From assembly GCA_029204225.1 (NCBI GenBank), contig CM055108.1, positions 23,178,326 to 23,242,325 on the forward strand: a DNA stretch of 64,000 bases. Direction: 5' to 3'. The position numbers were made by a program, and so were the translations under genes. The notes under the pieces were generated by a model. The model saw nothing but the letters and a program-made list of their open reading frames with translations. It was not told the DNA's origin and made no database searches. Source of the stretch: Diphasiastrum complanatum. Its lineage: Eukaryota > Streptophyta > Lycopodiopsida > Lycopodiales > Lycopodiaceae. The stretch's first letter is position 1. Every line of letters begins with the position of its first letter. Positions 12,553 to 24,889 of the stretch are shown here, in pieces.

Positions 12553-14029
12553 AGGCAAGTTATTGGCTTCAAATTTGGAGATCCAATCAAGATTCATGGC
12601 ACCTCTCTCCTGGTATGAAGAGATTATCAATATTTCATAAACTTTCATATTAGAAAAAATTGTTAATAACCATCTTTTGGACCCAATGCACATATTCAAG
12701 AATGTAGGGAGCATAATCTAGGAGCACTTGACCGGTGCCAAAGATAAAAAAGTTGCACAAGACGACTTGAAGGAAGTAGAAAAGATAGTTGATTTATGAC
12801 CACAAATGATTGAGAATAGAATTGTCCTCCCAAAGGGGCTCCATGGATTTTCTCTGGGAGAGAATAGATGATTGTAAAGAAGGCAATAGCCTCATTCGAA
12901 CACCAACAAGACACATGCAATGCCTAAAGGGCGCCTTCACACAAGACAACAAGCTAAGTGGACTAAAGTCTCATGACTGACATAATTTTTACAAGTTGCT
13001 ATGTTTTTTGACATTGCCTAGACTCATGAATATAGTATGTCTTGTTTCAATAGTCATATATGTATCTCAATGACCACATTGTTTTTGTGTATGTACTTTG
13101 TGCTTCCCTTGGTGTTAAGAGCTCAAGAGTGCAATCTACAAATCAATGGTTTAGTGAGGTATGAGCGATGCAAATCACATTATTTCTTAGAGAGATGATT
13201 TAAGAAGACCTAACTAATGCATATGTTATTGTTTTTTTAATTTTCTTACAAATATGCATTTTATCCCAGAAGATACCACTAGCATCCATTGAGGTGGCAA
13301 GACAAAGCCCAATTGAGGCAATGTGTTTGATCGAGAAGCACATTCCCACATCAATTTTAACCATTCAAATGCATCTCATTGTGCATTTGCTAGATGAGGT
13401 GGCCATTGCAAGTACATCATCTATTTTTGTCATTTGTCCATTCATAGTCAATCCTAGAATAATAGTATTGTGGTTTTGGCATTCTCTCATTGATCAATAT
13501 TATCAGTACAGACACTGTCCATAGCCGATGGATGTTTTCTTTTTTGGAATGATCTATAAAAACATTGAAAGGCTTCATAATACAAAGAGAAAGACCTGAG
13601 GATAGCATGGCAAAAGGGTGGCTAGTGCAAGAATCCATGGGTTATATCATAGAGTTTCTTGCTCATAGGAATTCCTTGGTTCCTCATCTTTGGGATAATA
13701 AGGATGACGAACGTGTTGTTCGAGAGGTTCCTCAAAGAAAAGGAGTGATCAAGAAAATGACTGAGTCCTTCAAGGAGAAGGAGAATAAATTTTTCATTCT
13801 TAATAGCAAAGAAATGCAAAAGTGGATTTCGAGATTTGAAGAAGCCAAAGCTCATAGAACAATTGCTAGAGCCACTTTCAAAAGAGGGCATAGAAGACAA
13901 TCATACCCACATGACCTCACCCTTCTACCCAAGGACATGATGCTCGATTGGATACTTGATGCCCTTAGACAAGACACAACAAACAAAGATGAAGTAACAA
14001 AGAGAGAGCAAGAATTTGCAAGGACTTGA
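12553..14029 (+). pseudogene. Second CACTA TNP2 relic, C-terminal part (DUF4218 region)
   Basis: From 12565 the plus strand encodes a homologue of the end of the first relic: MKRLSIFHKLSY, a stop where the first relic has Trp, then after a frameshift NNHLLDPMHIFKNVG. This overlaps the C-terminal part of the 2018-3979 copy, so the two are separate copies of one family. It continues with NKLSGLKSHD at about 12950, IQMHLIVHLLDEVA at 13360-13410, and ERPEDSMAKGWLVQESMGY at 13580-13660. These follow the DUF4218 order of TNP2. The last frame (13565-14029) has 154 codons. There are multiple stops; it is not functional. Confidence 0.82.
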
Positions 14030-14258
14030 TTTTCATGTAAGCTATTTAAATTGTTCACTTGTTTAACTATTTTTACATAATGGATTGATATTGCGCGATG
14101 TATAAGGTAATATAGCTTGGAACATGACATCATCAATCAGGATTTGCTATTTTCCCAACACATTTTGTCTTTCTCTTTTAGTACAACAAATACAATCCAT
14201 TGTGGAAGCATGGATGACATTTTTGTATGGAACACATTGATAAAAATAGAAGCACATA

Positions 14259-14744
14259 TTATTGTGGAGCCATGGCAAATTTTACCCAAGAGAGTACAAA
14301 TCCAACATCAAAATGATGCTCTGCAATGTGGCTAGTTTTATCATATTTTGACAATTTGCACACATCCACATGAAAATGCTCAACCATAAGATAGGACAAG
14401 TAAATTAGACTTGAAAAACACTTTCTTACTACTCCTTTGACCTTACTTGAGTCTTCAATAACCTGAAAAAATGGGTCCATAACATCTTTGCCAATTGACT
14501 CTCCTTTGATGCTCTTGACTAGCTCCAAATTGCCAACTTCCCTTTTGACTAGTTGAAGCCCTTTGAGATCAACCTCTTGATCATCAAATTGATCGTCAAA
14601 GTCATTGAACAAACTTTGTTTTCTAGGTCCATTACTTGAATTTACAGCAAGATAACATCCATCCACTTGCATAGCACTATCTACACAAGAAGATCCTCCA
14701 AAAGGTGTTTCATTCTTCATAAGAGCTTGATACTCAAGATCCAT
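14259..14744 (-). CDS. Chimeric ORF: copia RT N-terminal motif fused to a repeated unknown domain
   Basis: A 161-codon minus-strand frame begins MDLEYQALMKNET, which matches the start of copia reverse transcriptase (usually AMxxEYxALxKNxTW). It then changes to sequence I do not recognise, including an Asp-rich stretch (FNDFDDQFDDQE). The last ~90 residues (from VKSIKGESIGKD through MVEHFHVDVCKLSKYD) recur on the plus strand at 63580-63850, so this part is itself a repeat. The copia part sits where the RT of the 16305-18436 element would be expected if the foldback element were removed. There is no start-codon or promoter evidence, and it may not be expressed. Confidence 0.5.
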   Translation of the reverse strand: MDLEYQALMKNETPFGGSSCVDSAMQVDGCYLAVNSSNGPRKQSLFNDFDDQFDDQEVDLKGLQLVKREVGNLELVKSIKGESIGKDVMDPFFQVIEDSSKVKGVVRKCFSSLIYLSYLMVEHFHVDVCKLSKYDKTSHIAEHHFDVGFVLSWVKFAMAPQ

Positions 14745-14756
14745 TGCTATATGATG

Positions 14757-15224
14757 GTTTCAAGCATACAAAAGTGAAAGATATTGATGCCGACTAATCT
14801 CATACCATACGTGTTGCATTTCTGATTAGTGTATCCAACTTATTGTCTGGACCGATATATCGATAGGTGCACCTCATAAAGTTTTTTAGACAAGTGAGGT
14901 CTGTTACATAAGATAAACCAAGGCAGAGAAACATGCAAATGTCTCAGTACAATCCAAATGTAGTCCGACAATCTGTCCTCAATAACAAAAAGCGCTCATT
15001 CAAAAGAACGACTAACTACTGAGTTAGATTAGTGTAATGTAACAATGATTCCGAATGTTAACATCATAATTAAGTTCCAAGCAATTGATTATTCAATCGC
15101 ATAGGCAATCAAATGATCAATGAGTTTTAAAACAATCTTTAGCAATGAAATTTACGGTTGCTTGCATAAGACAGTATCAAGGCTAAGGAAATGTTTGACC
15201 AAAGTTACAATCATAAGGACATCA
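14757..15224 (+). repeat. Left arm of the foldback element
   Basis: Reverse complement of 15819-16285. It ends at ATCATAAGGACATC, where similarity stops. No coding content. Confidence 0.88.
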
Positions 15225-15818
15225 TATTTTCTGATATTTTTTGATGCAAAACCCCAATCAACCTACTCAACTGATGAAGATAATCACCAAATATGAAGAA
15301 ATATCTAATGGACATGTGACAATGACAAGTTATTCAAAGACATATTGAAGATAAAGATATCTAAATAAATGTGACTGAAGGAAGGACTATATTCTGAAGG
15401 GCATATATGAAACGACATGAACCTTAATAAGAAGGCTAGCCCTAAAAACGAAACATTCCAAAAGACTCATTCAGTATGCCTCAAGCAAACTTTGTAACCT
15501 TCCATGTGCTTGCTTCTCATTGGAACAAAGTCGCGTGACAAGGATGCCATCTACGGAATTCTACACTTGTAATTTTTCTATTGAATGTAATTAGTTAATT
15601 AAATTAAATATGAAGCGACATATCAGTTACAAGAGGGTTGCATACTTTCACGTCGGTCCCTATATGTACACCACTTACACTTCAATACAACCACTGAGTT
15701 TTTTAGGAGATAACAGTGAGAGTTTGAGTCTTCAAGTTTTTCCTTCTCTCTACTTTCAAAATCCTTCTAATTGTTGAGTACTTCTGTTTTTGACATTTGG
15801 TAAGCCTCACCTTGTCGG

Positions 15819-16285
15819 ATGTCCTTATGATTGTAACTTTGGTCAAACATTTCCTTAGCCTTGATACTGTCTTATGCGAGCAACCGTAAATTTCATTGCT
15901 AAAGATTGTTTTAAAACTCATTGATCATTTGATTGCCTGTGCGATTGAATAATCAATTGCTTGGAACTTAATTATGATGTTAACATTCGGAATCATTGTT
16001 ACATTACACTAATCTAACTCAGTAGTTAGTCGTTCTTTTGAATGAGCGCTTTTTGTTATTGAGGACAGATTGTCGGACTACATTTGGATTGTACTGAGAC
16101 ATTTGCATGTTTCTTTGCCTTGGTTTATCTTATGTAACAGACCTCACTTGTCTAAAAAACTTTATGAGGTGCACCTATCGATATATCGGTCCAGATAATA
16201 AGTTGGATACACTAATCAGAAATGCAACACGTATGATATGAGATTAGTCGGCATCAATATCTTTCACTTTTGTATGCTTGAAACC
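15819..16285 (-). repeat. Right arm of the foldback element
   Basis: Inverted copy of 14757-15224. It starts GATGTCCTTATGAT and ends at GCTTGAAACC. Confidence 0.88.
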
Positions 16286-16304
16286 ACATCCTAATTGGTG
16301 ATAC

Positions 16305-18436
16305 TACTCGCCGATATATCTAAATGTCTGTTGACAACCAGCTTTTAATCCAAGAACAATAAATGAGTTTAAAACATCCAAAATCACAACATTAAGCAGT
16401 CTCTTTGGGGAACGACAATCATTTATAGTACATATCCTTACAATTAAGATAAGTATGGCACAACATACATCAACATCAAGAATGTTAGATCCATCCACAC
16501 CTTTATCAATCATGCTTGAAGACACTTTTGGAATGTTCCCCTCATCAAAGTTGACATCTCTGAAGATGGATCCTCCTTGTCCTATCATCAAGAGTAATGT
16601 TGACATAGCACGTGAATCCAAAGGTTCTTAAAAAGTTGACAATCGGCCTCCTCTTGAATAGCATCTCAAAAGGTGTCCTTCCATCCAAAAAAGCACTCGG
16701 CCACCTATTGCACAAGAAATTGGCATACAACAAAGCATGATCCCAAAATGGTTTGCAAAGATCAGCACTTAACCTCATGGCTTTAGCACTTTCACATAAA
16801 TTCCTATTCTTCCTTTCAACCACTCCATTTTGTTGTGGGGTCCTTGATGTTGTATACTCCCTCTTGATCTCATGCTCATCACAAAAGGCCTTGAACTTGG
16901 TAGATATGTACTCACCACCATTGTCACTCCTTAAGCACTTGATCTTTGTGGAAAATCGGTTCTCCCTTGTATTCTTGGACTTGATAAATACATCATACAC
17001 TTCATCCTTGCTCTTTAGTATATAGATCCAATAAAATCTACTAAAATTGTCAATGAATGTTACATACATCTTAGCTCCACTATTGCTAGCTATAGTAACT
17101 CCATGAATATCTGAATGTATAGGTTGAAAAGGCTTTGTAGATGTAGATGTAGATCTAGTATAAGGTAGTCTATGTGACTTAGACAAAGCACAAGACTCAC
17201 AAACATGATTCATGCCACTTAAGGAACTTGGAAGACCTATCACAACCTTCTTTCTAGCCATTACTTCCAATGACTTGAATTTGAGGTGTCCCATCCTTTT
17301 ATGCCAAACCTCTTGAATAGGTATTTGCTCTCTTTCCAAATGAGCATTCCTATTTGTAGAGAGAGAAATAGGAATTGTGCCAATCCCTTTGATGGCACAC
17401 TCACCATCATTTGTCATGTAGATCACCCTCTTGTCATCTCCATATGCCAACAAAGAAGTGAAGTACTCTTTGTGAAAAGTCATGTGTGAACTTGCTCCAC
17501 TATCAATCCACCAAGGATCTAGATCTCCATCATTAGCAAGCATACATGAAGACGTCACAAAAGCATCATCATTTGCATCTTGAACATCCAAACCATCCTC
17601 ATCCAGAGTAAGATTACCTTGCTTTTCTCCTTGATCTCTCTTTTTCTTGTAGCACTCACTTGCAAAGTGTCCATTAATGTCACAACAGAAACACCTGATC
17701 TTTGATCTGTCCTTCTTTTTGCCACTTGAAGAAGCATCCACTTGATCTTGCCCTTTAGACCACTTACTTTTGGTTTTGCCCTTTGTGAACATAGCCTCCT
17801 CTTGAAGTGTCGATCTAGATCCACCTCTTGCTTGAAGCCTATATTTTTCATTGATCAAGGTCTCTTGAAGATCCACCAAACTTGGCAAAGTATTTTGAAT
17901 AGTAGAACTTTGAGAAATGTTAGCATGAGCATTCAACAATCCATTAAGAATCATTTGAACAAGTGCTCCTTCCTTAATGCTCTCATCAATGCAAGCCAAT
18001 TCATCATTCAATGCCTTCATCCTCAAAACAAAAGTACTTGGACTTTCTTCATTCTTTTGAAAACAATAAAGTATTTGTCTTCTTAAAGTCAACACTCTAG
18101 AAGTAGACTTGGATTCATAAAGCTTCCTCAATGAATCCCAAACATCTTTAGATGAAGTACACTTACCAACTTCCTTGAGAAGCTCATTGGTAACATTCAT
18201 CTTGATAATGTGTGTGTGTAAAGCTCTTTTGGCCCTCTTATCATACCTCATTTGATTTTGTGTGTTGCTAGTCTCTCCTCCAAACCTACAACAATATCCA
18301 AAACATTATTCATCTCAAGAACTGATTCCATCCTCACTTTCCACAATGAATAGTTACTTGAGGTAAGCCTATTATTGGCTTCCAACATGAATCCAATGAG
18401 GTTGCCATGTAGCAATGACCTGATTTTCTTTTTCAA
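16305..18436 (-). pseudogene. Ty1/copia gag-protease-integrase polyprotein, broken
   Basis: Read right to left. The gag N-terminus is at 18248-18436 (NRLTSSNYSLWKVRMESVL), followed by a frameshift into a 568-codon frame (16545-18251). That frame has the gag core, a CCHC zinc knuckle (C187, C190, H195, C200), the protease motif DSGASSHM (D250), a pre-integrase motif VWHKRMGHL, and an integrase core with D381, D443 and E479 in D,D-35-E spacing (RSDNGGEY, NGVVERKN). Between protease and pre-integrase about 100 residues typical of relatives are missing. A further frameshift near 16550 leads into the integrase tail (IFRDVNFDEG). Reverse transcriptase is absent apart from the fused motif at 14700-14744. 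The 5' leader and LTR lie to the right at 18996-19653. Confidence 0.9.
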
Positions 18437-18995
18437 CCTATTTCAATGCACAAAGCACTCCTTTGAACAACAACAAATGTTTTCAAAAGAAATCACAAAG
18501 ATTTGAAACTATCTCAAAAATTCTCTTCTAGCACTTATACCAAGCAAATCAACACATAGAATCATGGAATCTTGATCAACCTATGATCTATCCTCAATAT
18601 AATGACTTTGCCACTTCCTAAGATTGAAACATACTCAAATGAAGTCTAGCAACCTCAATATCTAGAGATCCAATCAAAATTAGGGTTTGGACAAAATCAA
18701 AAAAATTGACTATTTCAAATCTACTTGCAAATGGTGAAAATTTGATATGCAATCTATTAGCCACCACTTAGGCTGATCCAATGATCCAAAAATTGGCCAA
18801 ATCCAGTATGTAAATTCAAAAATCAGAATTGATCAAGTTTATAGACCTACATAGAATTTTGATCCACAAAAGATTCAATCTACAAAAGCAAAAAACTCGA
18901 TTTTGGTGTAGAATCCTCTCTAGCATGTTCTGGCCTTGATATCTTCATCAAATCATTGATATATATGATTTCCTCCTTCATAACCTGAAACACAA

Positions 18996-19007
18996 GCTCT
19001 GATACCA
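18996..19007 (-). other. Primer-binding site, initiator tRNA-Met
   Basis: The minus strand reads TGGTATCAGAGC, a perfect match to the complement of plant initiator tRNA-Met. It abuts the LTR that begins at 19008. Confidence 0.9.
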
Positions 19008-19653
19008 TGTGAAGGATTTCATATCATTGATGATCCAGTACACAAAAGAATCTTGGGTTACAAAATAAGTAACTCTACCAATCTCACCAATGTAGAAAAA
19101 TCAGCATCTACATGCAAAATGAGATGCAAATTCTAACGGAACTTGATCAAACTTGAATCAAATGATAAGTACTATTTTTGTCCATACAAAACCAGCAAAC
19201 TACAATATTTCACACATGTGGATCCAAAAATAGCAAATATAGATCATTCTACACGTAAAATTGCATGCAATCACAAGTATAGGGCACCAATGGATAGTAG
19301 AACCCAAGAGAACCATGTATAAGCATGAAATGAGATAGAGAAGAGAGAAGATATGTCTCTCCATGAATTACATCCTTTTATAACAGGTCCAAACCCTATT
19401 TGGCCACTTGGCTTTCCCACCAAAATGCTTACCCTACTATTTTTGGGTCTAGATTCAAAGTACCCAACATTCAAATTTGAATCTACTCAAACTCGACTTC
19501 TAACTTTTCCACACTTTCAAAAAGTGTTTATTCAAATGAGATTTAGACTAATGAACTTTGAAAATTCAAACTCTCAATCTGAATCAAAATTGGCTTCAAT
19601 TTTCCAAATATGAAAATACAGCAAATATGATCAAACTAGTTGAATATTTCACA
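19008..19653 (-). repeat. 5' LTR of the copia element at 16.3-18.4 kb (646 bp)
   Basis: The inner end is fixed by the primer-binding site and the outer end by TGTGAAATATTCAAC on the minus strand (…ATATTTCACA at 19644-19653). Its layout resembles the LTR ending at 22159. It contains a CACATGTGG motif near 19213. No partner LTR remains in the window, so the duplication cannot be tested. Confidence 0.7.
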
Positions 19654-21500
19654 ATGAATTCAACAAATGATAATGATGTATTAGCAAATGAATAAGTGAG
19701 ATAGTGCAATGTATTGCAACTTTTTGTAATATGAATCACATTGCTCACAAATGCATTCCGAATTTAGGTGATAAACTAATCATTATCAAAATAGCAAAAT
19801 TGTACATTTTAATTCATATTGAGATTTAATAAAAATATTTTATTATGGGCCACTCAAAGAATGTGTTAAAGCCTAAAGACACCCTAGTTACTTTCAAATT
19901 TTTAAGGTAAAAATATTTATTTACTAATTCATATGAAAATGAAAACCTAGAGTGCAAAATTTGATAGACTCATAACTTATAAAGGGCTCAAACATATAGT
20001 TTGTGAAAACTTTCAAAAAATATTTTGGTAGGTGGATCCTAAATTTGGTAGACTTTTCTCAAAAGATTGTAGGTTTTTGACAAGTACTATTAGCACTTGA
20101 GGATCATATCTTGCCCAGTGATGGAATCTGTAGGCATGTCCCCTATGCCCACCTTGATGTCCAAGTTTGAATTCTTGTTCTATGGCATGACACATATATA
20201 AAAATATAAAAGACTCCTCTTGCATGAAATACTGATATTCTTAATGTATTGCTTGAACATGTTTTTGATAGTTGCATTTTGTAAAATCATGACCAAATCT
20301 TTTTATGATTCTCTGGATAAAGTTAAAATGATTTTTCTAAATGATTTTGCATCTACAGGAAAGAGATTGATCATTTACGTGGTCTTTAGGTCCTTGAAGG
20401 TTGGCAGCCCCTCCCTCGATGCAATGCCACTAGCAAACATCTGAAATTTTTCTGACAATCCACTCGTTGTCTTGTGACCCAATTCTACTTCCCATATTGG
20501 CTGCCCCCAATCATCATGAGTTGATTTGTCAATTCCTTAATGCGTGAGCGAATGCATGTGTAGTATCCTCAGGTTGATTTTACTAAATTTTGGACATTGA
20601 ATGGATATACAATCGATCCAAAAGAGGTGTTGGATGCTTATTAGATAGATCAATCACAAATCTAATGTTTAGATCTTGATCTAGATAAAAAATTGTATCT
20701 AACTAGCAATAACAACTTGTAAAATGATCAATATAACTCAAGAACGGCCTCACACGTGTGAAACTTTGTATGGATAGTGAGTAGAGAATGAAGCTCATTA
20801 ACTATGGATAGCATACAAAGCAAAAATCACAACACAAATATTGCCTCAAAATCAAGATCTCTCATCAATTTTCATATTCACAATGATGATCTATATATAG
20901 ATATTGATCAAGTACATTTTGACCTAGTATGTCTGTCACGTGTGGGGAATGCCACATCACTTACATCCACCAATCAATACAAGATAAGCCCCCACTCTTT
21001 GACTCCTAACTTGCTGCCTTTGCCTCACCATGATTTTGCTTGATTTGAGATAATTTTCCTAACTTATGGGAACCTGCAAGATTGACTAGTATGATAAGGT
21101 ACTAATATTTTTCAGATATGTACACACTTGGGAATAGCCTCTCAGACGTGGAAACCATCCCTCATTCACATGATCAACAAGTAAAATTGTGCCAAATGGC
21201 AATTTCCTAGTTGACTAGCTTTTTACTAGTTCACACTTGTTTGAAGACAATTTCTATCTAACTAAATTTGAATGCATTTATGACTACCATCCACATGTGT
21301 GAATGGGTTCCTCACGTGTGGGATCAAGTTATACAACTTTGGGTGTAGGAATCTTGCCATGATATGCTCCTTTCTAGCCTACAAACAACAAAGCCAATGC
21401 AAGCAAAAAATTCACAAGGTTGTATTGATCTTCAATTTATTAAGAGGTGTAGCTTATGCAATTTATTTTGATACATTGTTGTCATCATGCACATAGATGT
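19654..21500. other. No gene; possible decayed LTR sequence
   Basis: There is no supported coding region. The 20575-21400 part has LTR-like traits: a perfect CACACGTGTG palindrome at 20751, a CTATATATAG TATA-like string near 20899, and further CACGTGTGG motifs near 20937 and 21313. I could not fix any element boundary. Confidence 0.4.
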
Positions 21501-22159
21501 TCATTACTTTTATGTTCTTGATGATATTCTGTCACAAAAATAAACACACTAATGTTGCTCCTTTGCTGCATCATTGCAAGAATATCAAATTGTTGTAGTT
21601 GGATGTGAAGTAATAGAGGATGAAGCCATATTATGTAAAAATTTCAGATCCAAAACACACTTAATGGATCAATTAGAACTTGGCTAAATTTGGATGCACA
21701 ACTAGAATCATTCACAAGCTAGAAATCATACATCTACCATGGTAGAATTGAGAAATTCATGATCATAATCACTAATATTTGATATGGTATTGTCCCCATC
21801 CTTACAACAACAGTACAAAAAAGTACTTCACACGTGTGGATCCAAGAACAACAAGAAAACTCACATTTTATATACTAGAACTCAAGATATCATGAGAAAT
21901 ATGCAAGAGATTAACATAGAATCAAAAGAGAAAAGTTCTCCACATAAAAAGAGAACTACAAGATGCTTTCTCCATGATAGTATAGCTATTTATAGCATCC
22001 ATATAATGTCATTTGGCCACTTGTCCAAAACTAGCCCTAAAGTAGCAACTTCTAGGTTCTTCACCAAAAACCTAGTTTTGAGTGACTAAATAAGTTGAAA
22101 TCCCAAGTTGGCCTCAAAATTGCCAAAATAACTCAAATAAACTAGCTGAATTTTTCACA
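21500..22159 (-). repeat. 3' LTR (left edge uncertain) of a copia element
   Basis: The minus strand starts TGTGAAAAATTCAGC at 22159, directly after a purine-rich tract (revcomp of CTCCCTCTTC at 22160-22169). The sequence contains CACACGTGTGGATCC at 21829 and GCCACTTGTCC-type sequence in the same order as the LTR at 19008-19653. The left boundary is a guess from the expected ~650 bp. Confidence 0.55.
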
Positions 22160-22190
22160 CTCCCTCTTCAACTAGCTTTAGCATAGATTT

Positions 22191-23410
22191 TCATAGTACT
22201 CCAAATTCAATTCTATGGTTCATAAACAAGTCCTTTCCCAATGCTTTGGTGAAGATATCAGCCACACACTCCCTTGATGAGACATGTTGAAGCTCCACTT
22301 CTTTTGCCACGACTTGTTCTCTCACAAAATAATAAGCCACTTCAATATGCCTGCTCCTTGCATGAAAAACATGATTGCTTGCCAAACTTTGGGCTGAAAG
22401 GTTATCACAAAAGATGATTGGACATTTTTTAAAGTCCATCAAGTTAAGATCTATTACCATCCTTTTGATTCATATCATCTCCTTTGTGCATGAAGTTAAG
22501 GCTTTGTACTTGGTCGCACTAGATGATAAAGAGATTGTTGCTTGTTTTTTTGACATCCATGAGATAGCTCCATCACATATAAAAATAGCATATGCATGAA
22601 TTGACTTAATCTACCAACACAACTGATGGTTAGATATATGAGTGAACCAACTAGCTTCCTATAGAGAGTGATGTCCTTGAAGGATCTTTCATTACCTCTT
22701 ATAGTGAGCTTTACATTTGACTCCATTGGTGTATCAATAGAATTAGCATAACATATGAAACCTTTTAAGAATAGAATTAGCATACTTCTCTTGACAAATG
22801 AAAGTAGATTGAGAAGTTATAAATACCTCTACTCCCAAGATATGATGAAAAAGACCAAGATCATGCACCTCAAACTCCTTTTTGAGTGCCATTTTGATAT
22901 CATCTATAACTTGATTGTTGCCTCCACTCAAAATGATATCATCCACATAGATTAGGAGAATAATAATAGCATTTCCAACAAATCTAAAATAGAATGAATG
23001 ATCATACTCACTCATTATGAAATCATGAGAAAGTAGAAAAGTGTTAAGCTTATTATACCAACTCCTTGGTGCTTGCTTAAGCCCATACAAACTCTTTTGG
23101 AGAAAAAACACACATGATTAGGCTTGCCATGTGAAATGTAGCCCTCGAGTTGCTCCATAAAAAACTCCTCCTTAAGATCACCATTCAAGAATGCATAGTG
23201 ATGTCCAATTGCCATAGATCCCATCCATAAATAATGACACAAATGCTTACCATCTTTTCCACAAGTGCAAAGGTCTCATCATAGTCAATATCATACTTTT
23301 GAGCATATCCTTATCCCACCAACCTTGCTTTCTTGTATCAAGAAAGTAGATGACAAGAGAACCAAAGCCCTTGACCAAAATACTAATAAGCCATTCTTTG
23401 TCCATCAAAT
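22191..23410 (-). pseudogene. Ty1/copia reverse transcriptase-RNase H remnant
   Basis: Read right to left. Near 23250-23330 there is a degraded YDIDYDETFA-type motif. At 22743-23242 come [36 protein letters not shown] (the catalytic YVDD) and DLGLFHHILGVEV. At 22496-22783 come TPMESNVKL and KDITLYRKLVGSLIYL. At 22191-22460 the RNase H tail has IFCDNLSAQSLA, then HARSRHIEVAYYFVREQV, then CVADIFTKAL. The frame is broken at least four times and the central RNase H is poorly preserved. The order with the LTR at 21500-22159 is right for a minus-strand element. It is a different copy from the 16.3-18.4 kb gag-integrase. Confidence 0.85.
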
Positions 23411-24164
23411 TAACCTATATAAATTCACAATATCGACAGAATAATGATAATCACAATGCAGAAAATGTGTGTTATGATTACCTACTATGATAGTTGTGGG
23501 CCTCAACTATGGTTATTTGAACCTCTAATCAACTCCAATCGGAATTGGACTTGTAGATTATGAGTACCTGCTCAATGCCTGAAATAACTTGATTGGCAAA
23601 AATAGGGATCTATGGACAAATGGATATGCATTCGTGTTAAGGCCAAGCACTCTAAAAAATATTTAGTAGATATATTTGCATGCCTTGTGTGATTGTCTAG
23701 CCATGTGCTTAAAGTCTTCATAGTCACAATGTGGATGTTCTAAAATTTGCACTGTGTGTACACTTGGTTATGCATGAATAATCCACTAGTTACCATGCCA
23801 AATTCAATGTTTAGATTGACCTTGATTACTTTCTCATAGAAATTTTTTGGTTCCATGTTCAATGCTCTCTCTATCCAATCACACACACTCTTTGAGATGT
23901 TCCTGTGACTTCCTCTACCAAACTTGTGGAAAAACTTGGACTTTCATAGTCCCCATCATCCTCCAACACAAAACCTTGACTAGTTGAACCTTCTCTTGTA
24001 GATAGACATTGGTACCAATGACAACTTTCCACACTCTTTTTCTCACACATACATCTTCCTCTCTCTTTTTTGTCATCATTTACTCTTTCTCTCTTCCTTT
24101 TTTTTGTCCTCACTTACTTTTTGAAAGCAAATCCTACATTGAATCTGACATGTTAACATTCTAA

Positions 24165-24209
<45 letters not shown>

Positions 24210-24889
24210 TATTTCTTTTGTTTTCTTTTCTCTTGTATCTTAGCATACACAAAAAAACAAAAAAAATGATAAATACACAAAAAAAAGTACTTGCAATCAA
24301 CAATAAAAGATAGTATAGCAATTAAAGCTAGTAGGACTAAGAATGTAATCAAATCAACAAGATTGCACCTCCAAAATGCCACAAAACCTCCAAAGTTGTA
24401 GGAAAGAACGATGGGATATGGGCAGGATTGTGTGGAAATCTAGAAAACAAATAGATGCTAGATTTTGATGTCCCAATATCCATTAGAATCCAACGTCTAT
24501 ACCCAAGTCTTGACGCCCATCAAATCTGATTTATGTCAGATTGTTGACCTGGTCGTCGAATTCCAACGTGCATTGCATTTCGATGGCCATGTCAGCTTCC
24601 AAGAATTTTTTTTTTTCAAAAACTTATGCAACGTCGACTCCACGTAGTTGTATCACAATATGATGTCTATATATCTATTGGATTCCAAAGACCATTTCAA
24701 AATTTAATTGTCTTCGTAGTTTTCGGACCATCGGAGATTTGATTTCGGAAGTTTCACATGGATGTCAAAAAACAATGTATTGAAAATCTGCATCACGAAC
24801 ATCACGATGTGCTATTTGATATCCAAAAATAAAAAAATATCTACTAAAGTGAGGGTTTGTGTGGATTACAAGTAATTAAACCAAAAAAA
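23411..24889. other. No gene recognised; holds a (CA)n array
   Basis: AT-rich DNA without a credible frame. The basic 80-codon minus frame at 23871-24113 has no recognisable motif. A (CA)n microsatellite lies at 24169-24206. Confidence 0.55.
24169..24206. repeat. (CA)n microsatellite, 38 bp
   Basis: An uninterrupted CA dinucleotide run. Confidence 0.97.

Larger units (their letters stand above)
14757..16285. mobile_element. Foldback element with ~467-bp inverted terminal arms
   Basis: 14757-15224 and 15819-16285 are inverted copies with about six mismatches seen by eye. They start GGTTTCAAGCATAC and end GTATGCTTGAAACC. The ~594-bp spacer has no coding frame. There is no transposase. I see no clear target-site duplication, so a non-autonomous long-TIR (Mutator-like) transposon, a foldback transposon or a local inverted duplication all remain possible. 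It interrupts a minus-strand copia element (integrase to the right, RT start to the left). A transcript would form a long hairpin. Confidence 0.8.

Noticed and set aside
14744-16299. A 9-bp target duplication for the foldback element
   Set aside because: The flanks TTGCTATAT and CTAATTGGT (or nearby windows) do not match, so a Mutator-type origin is not shown.
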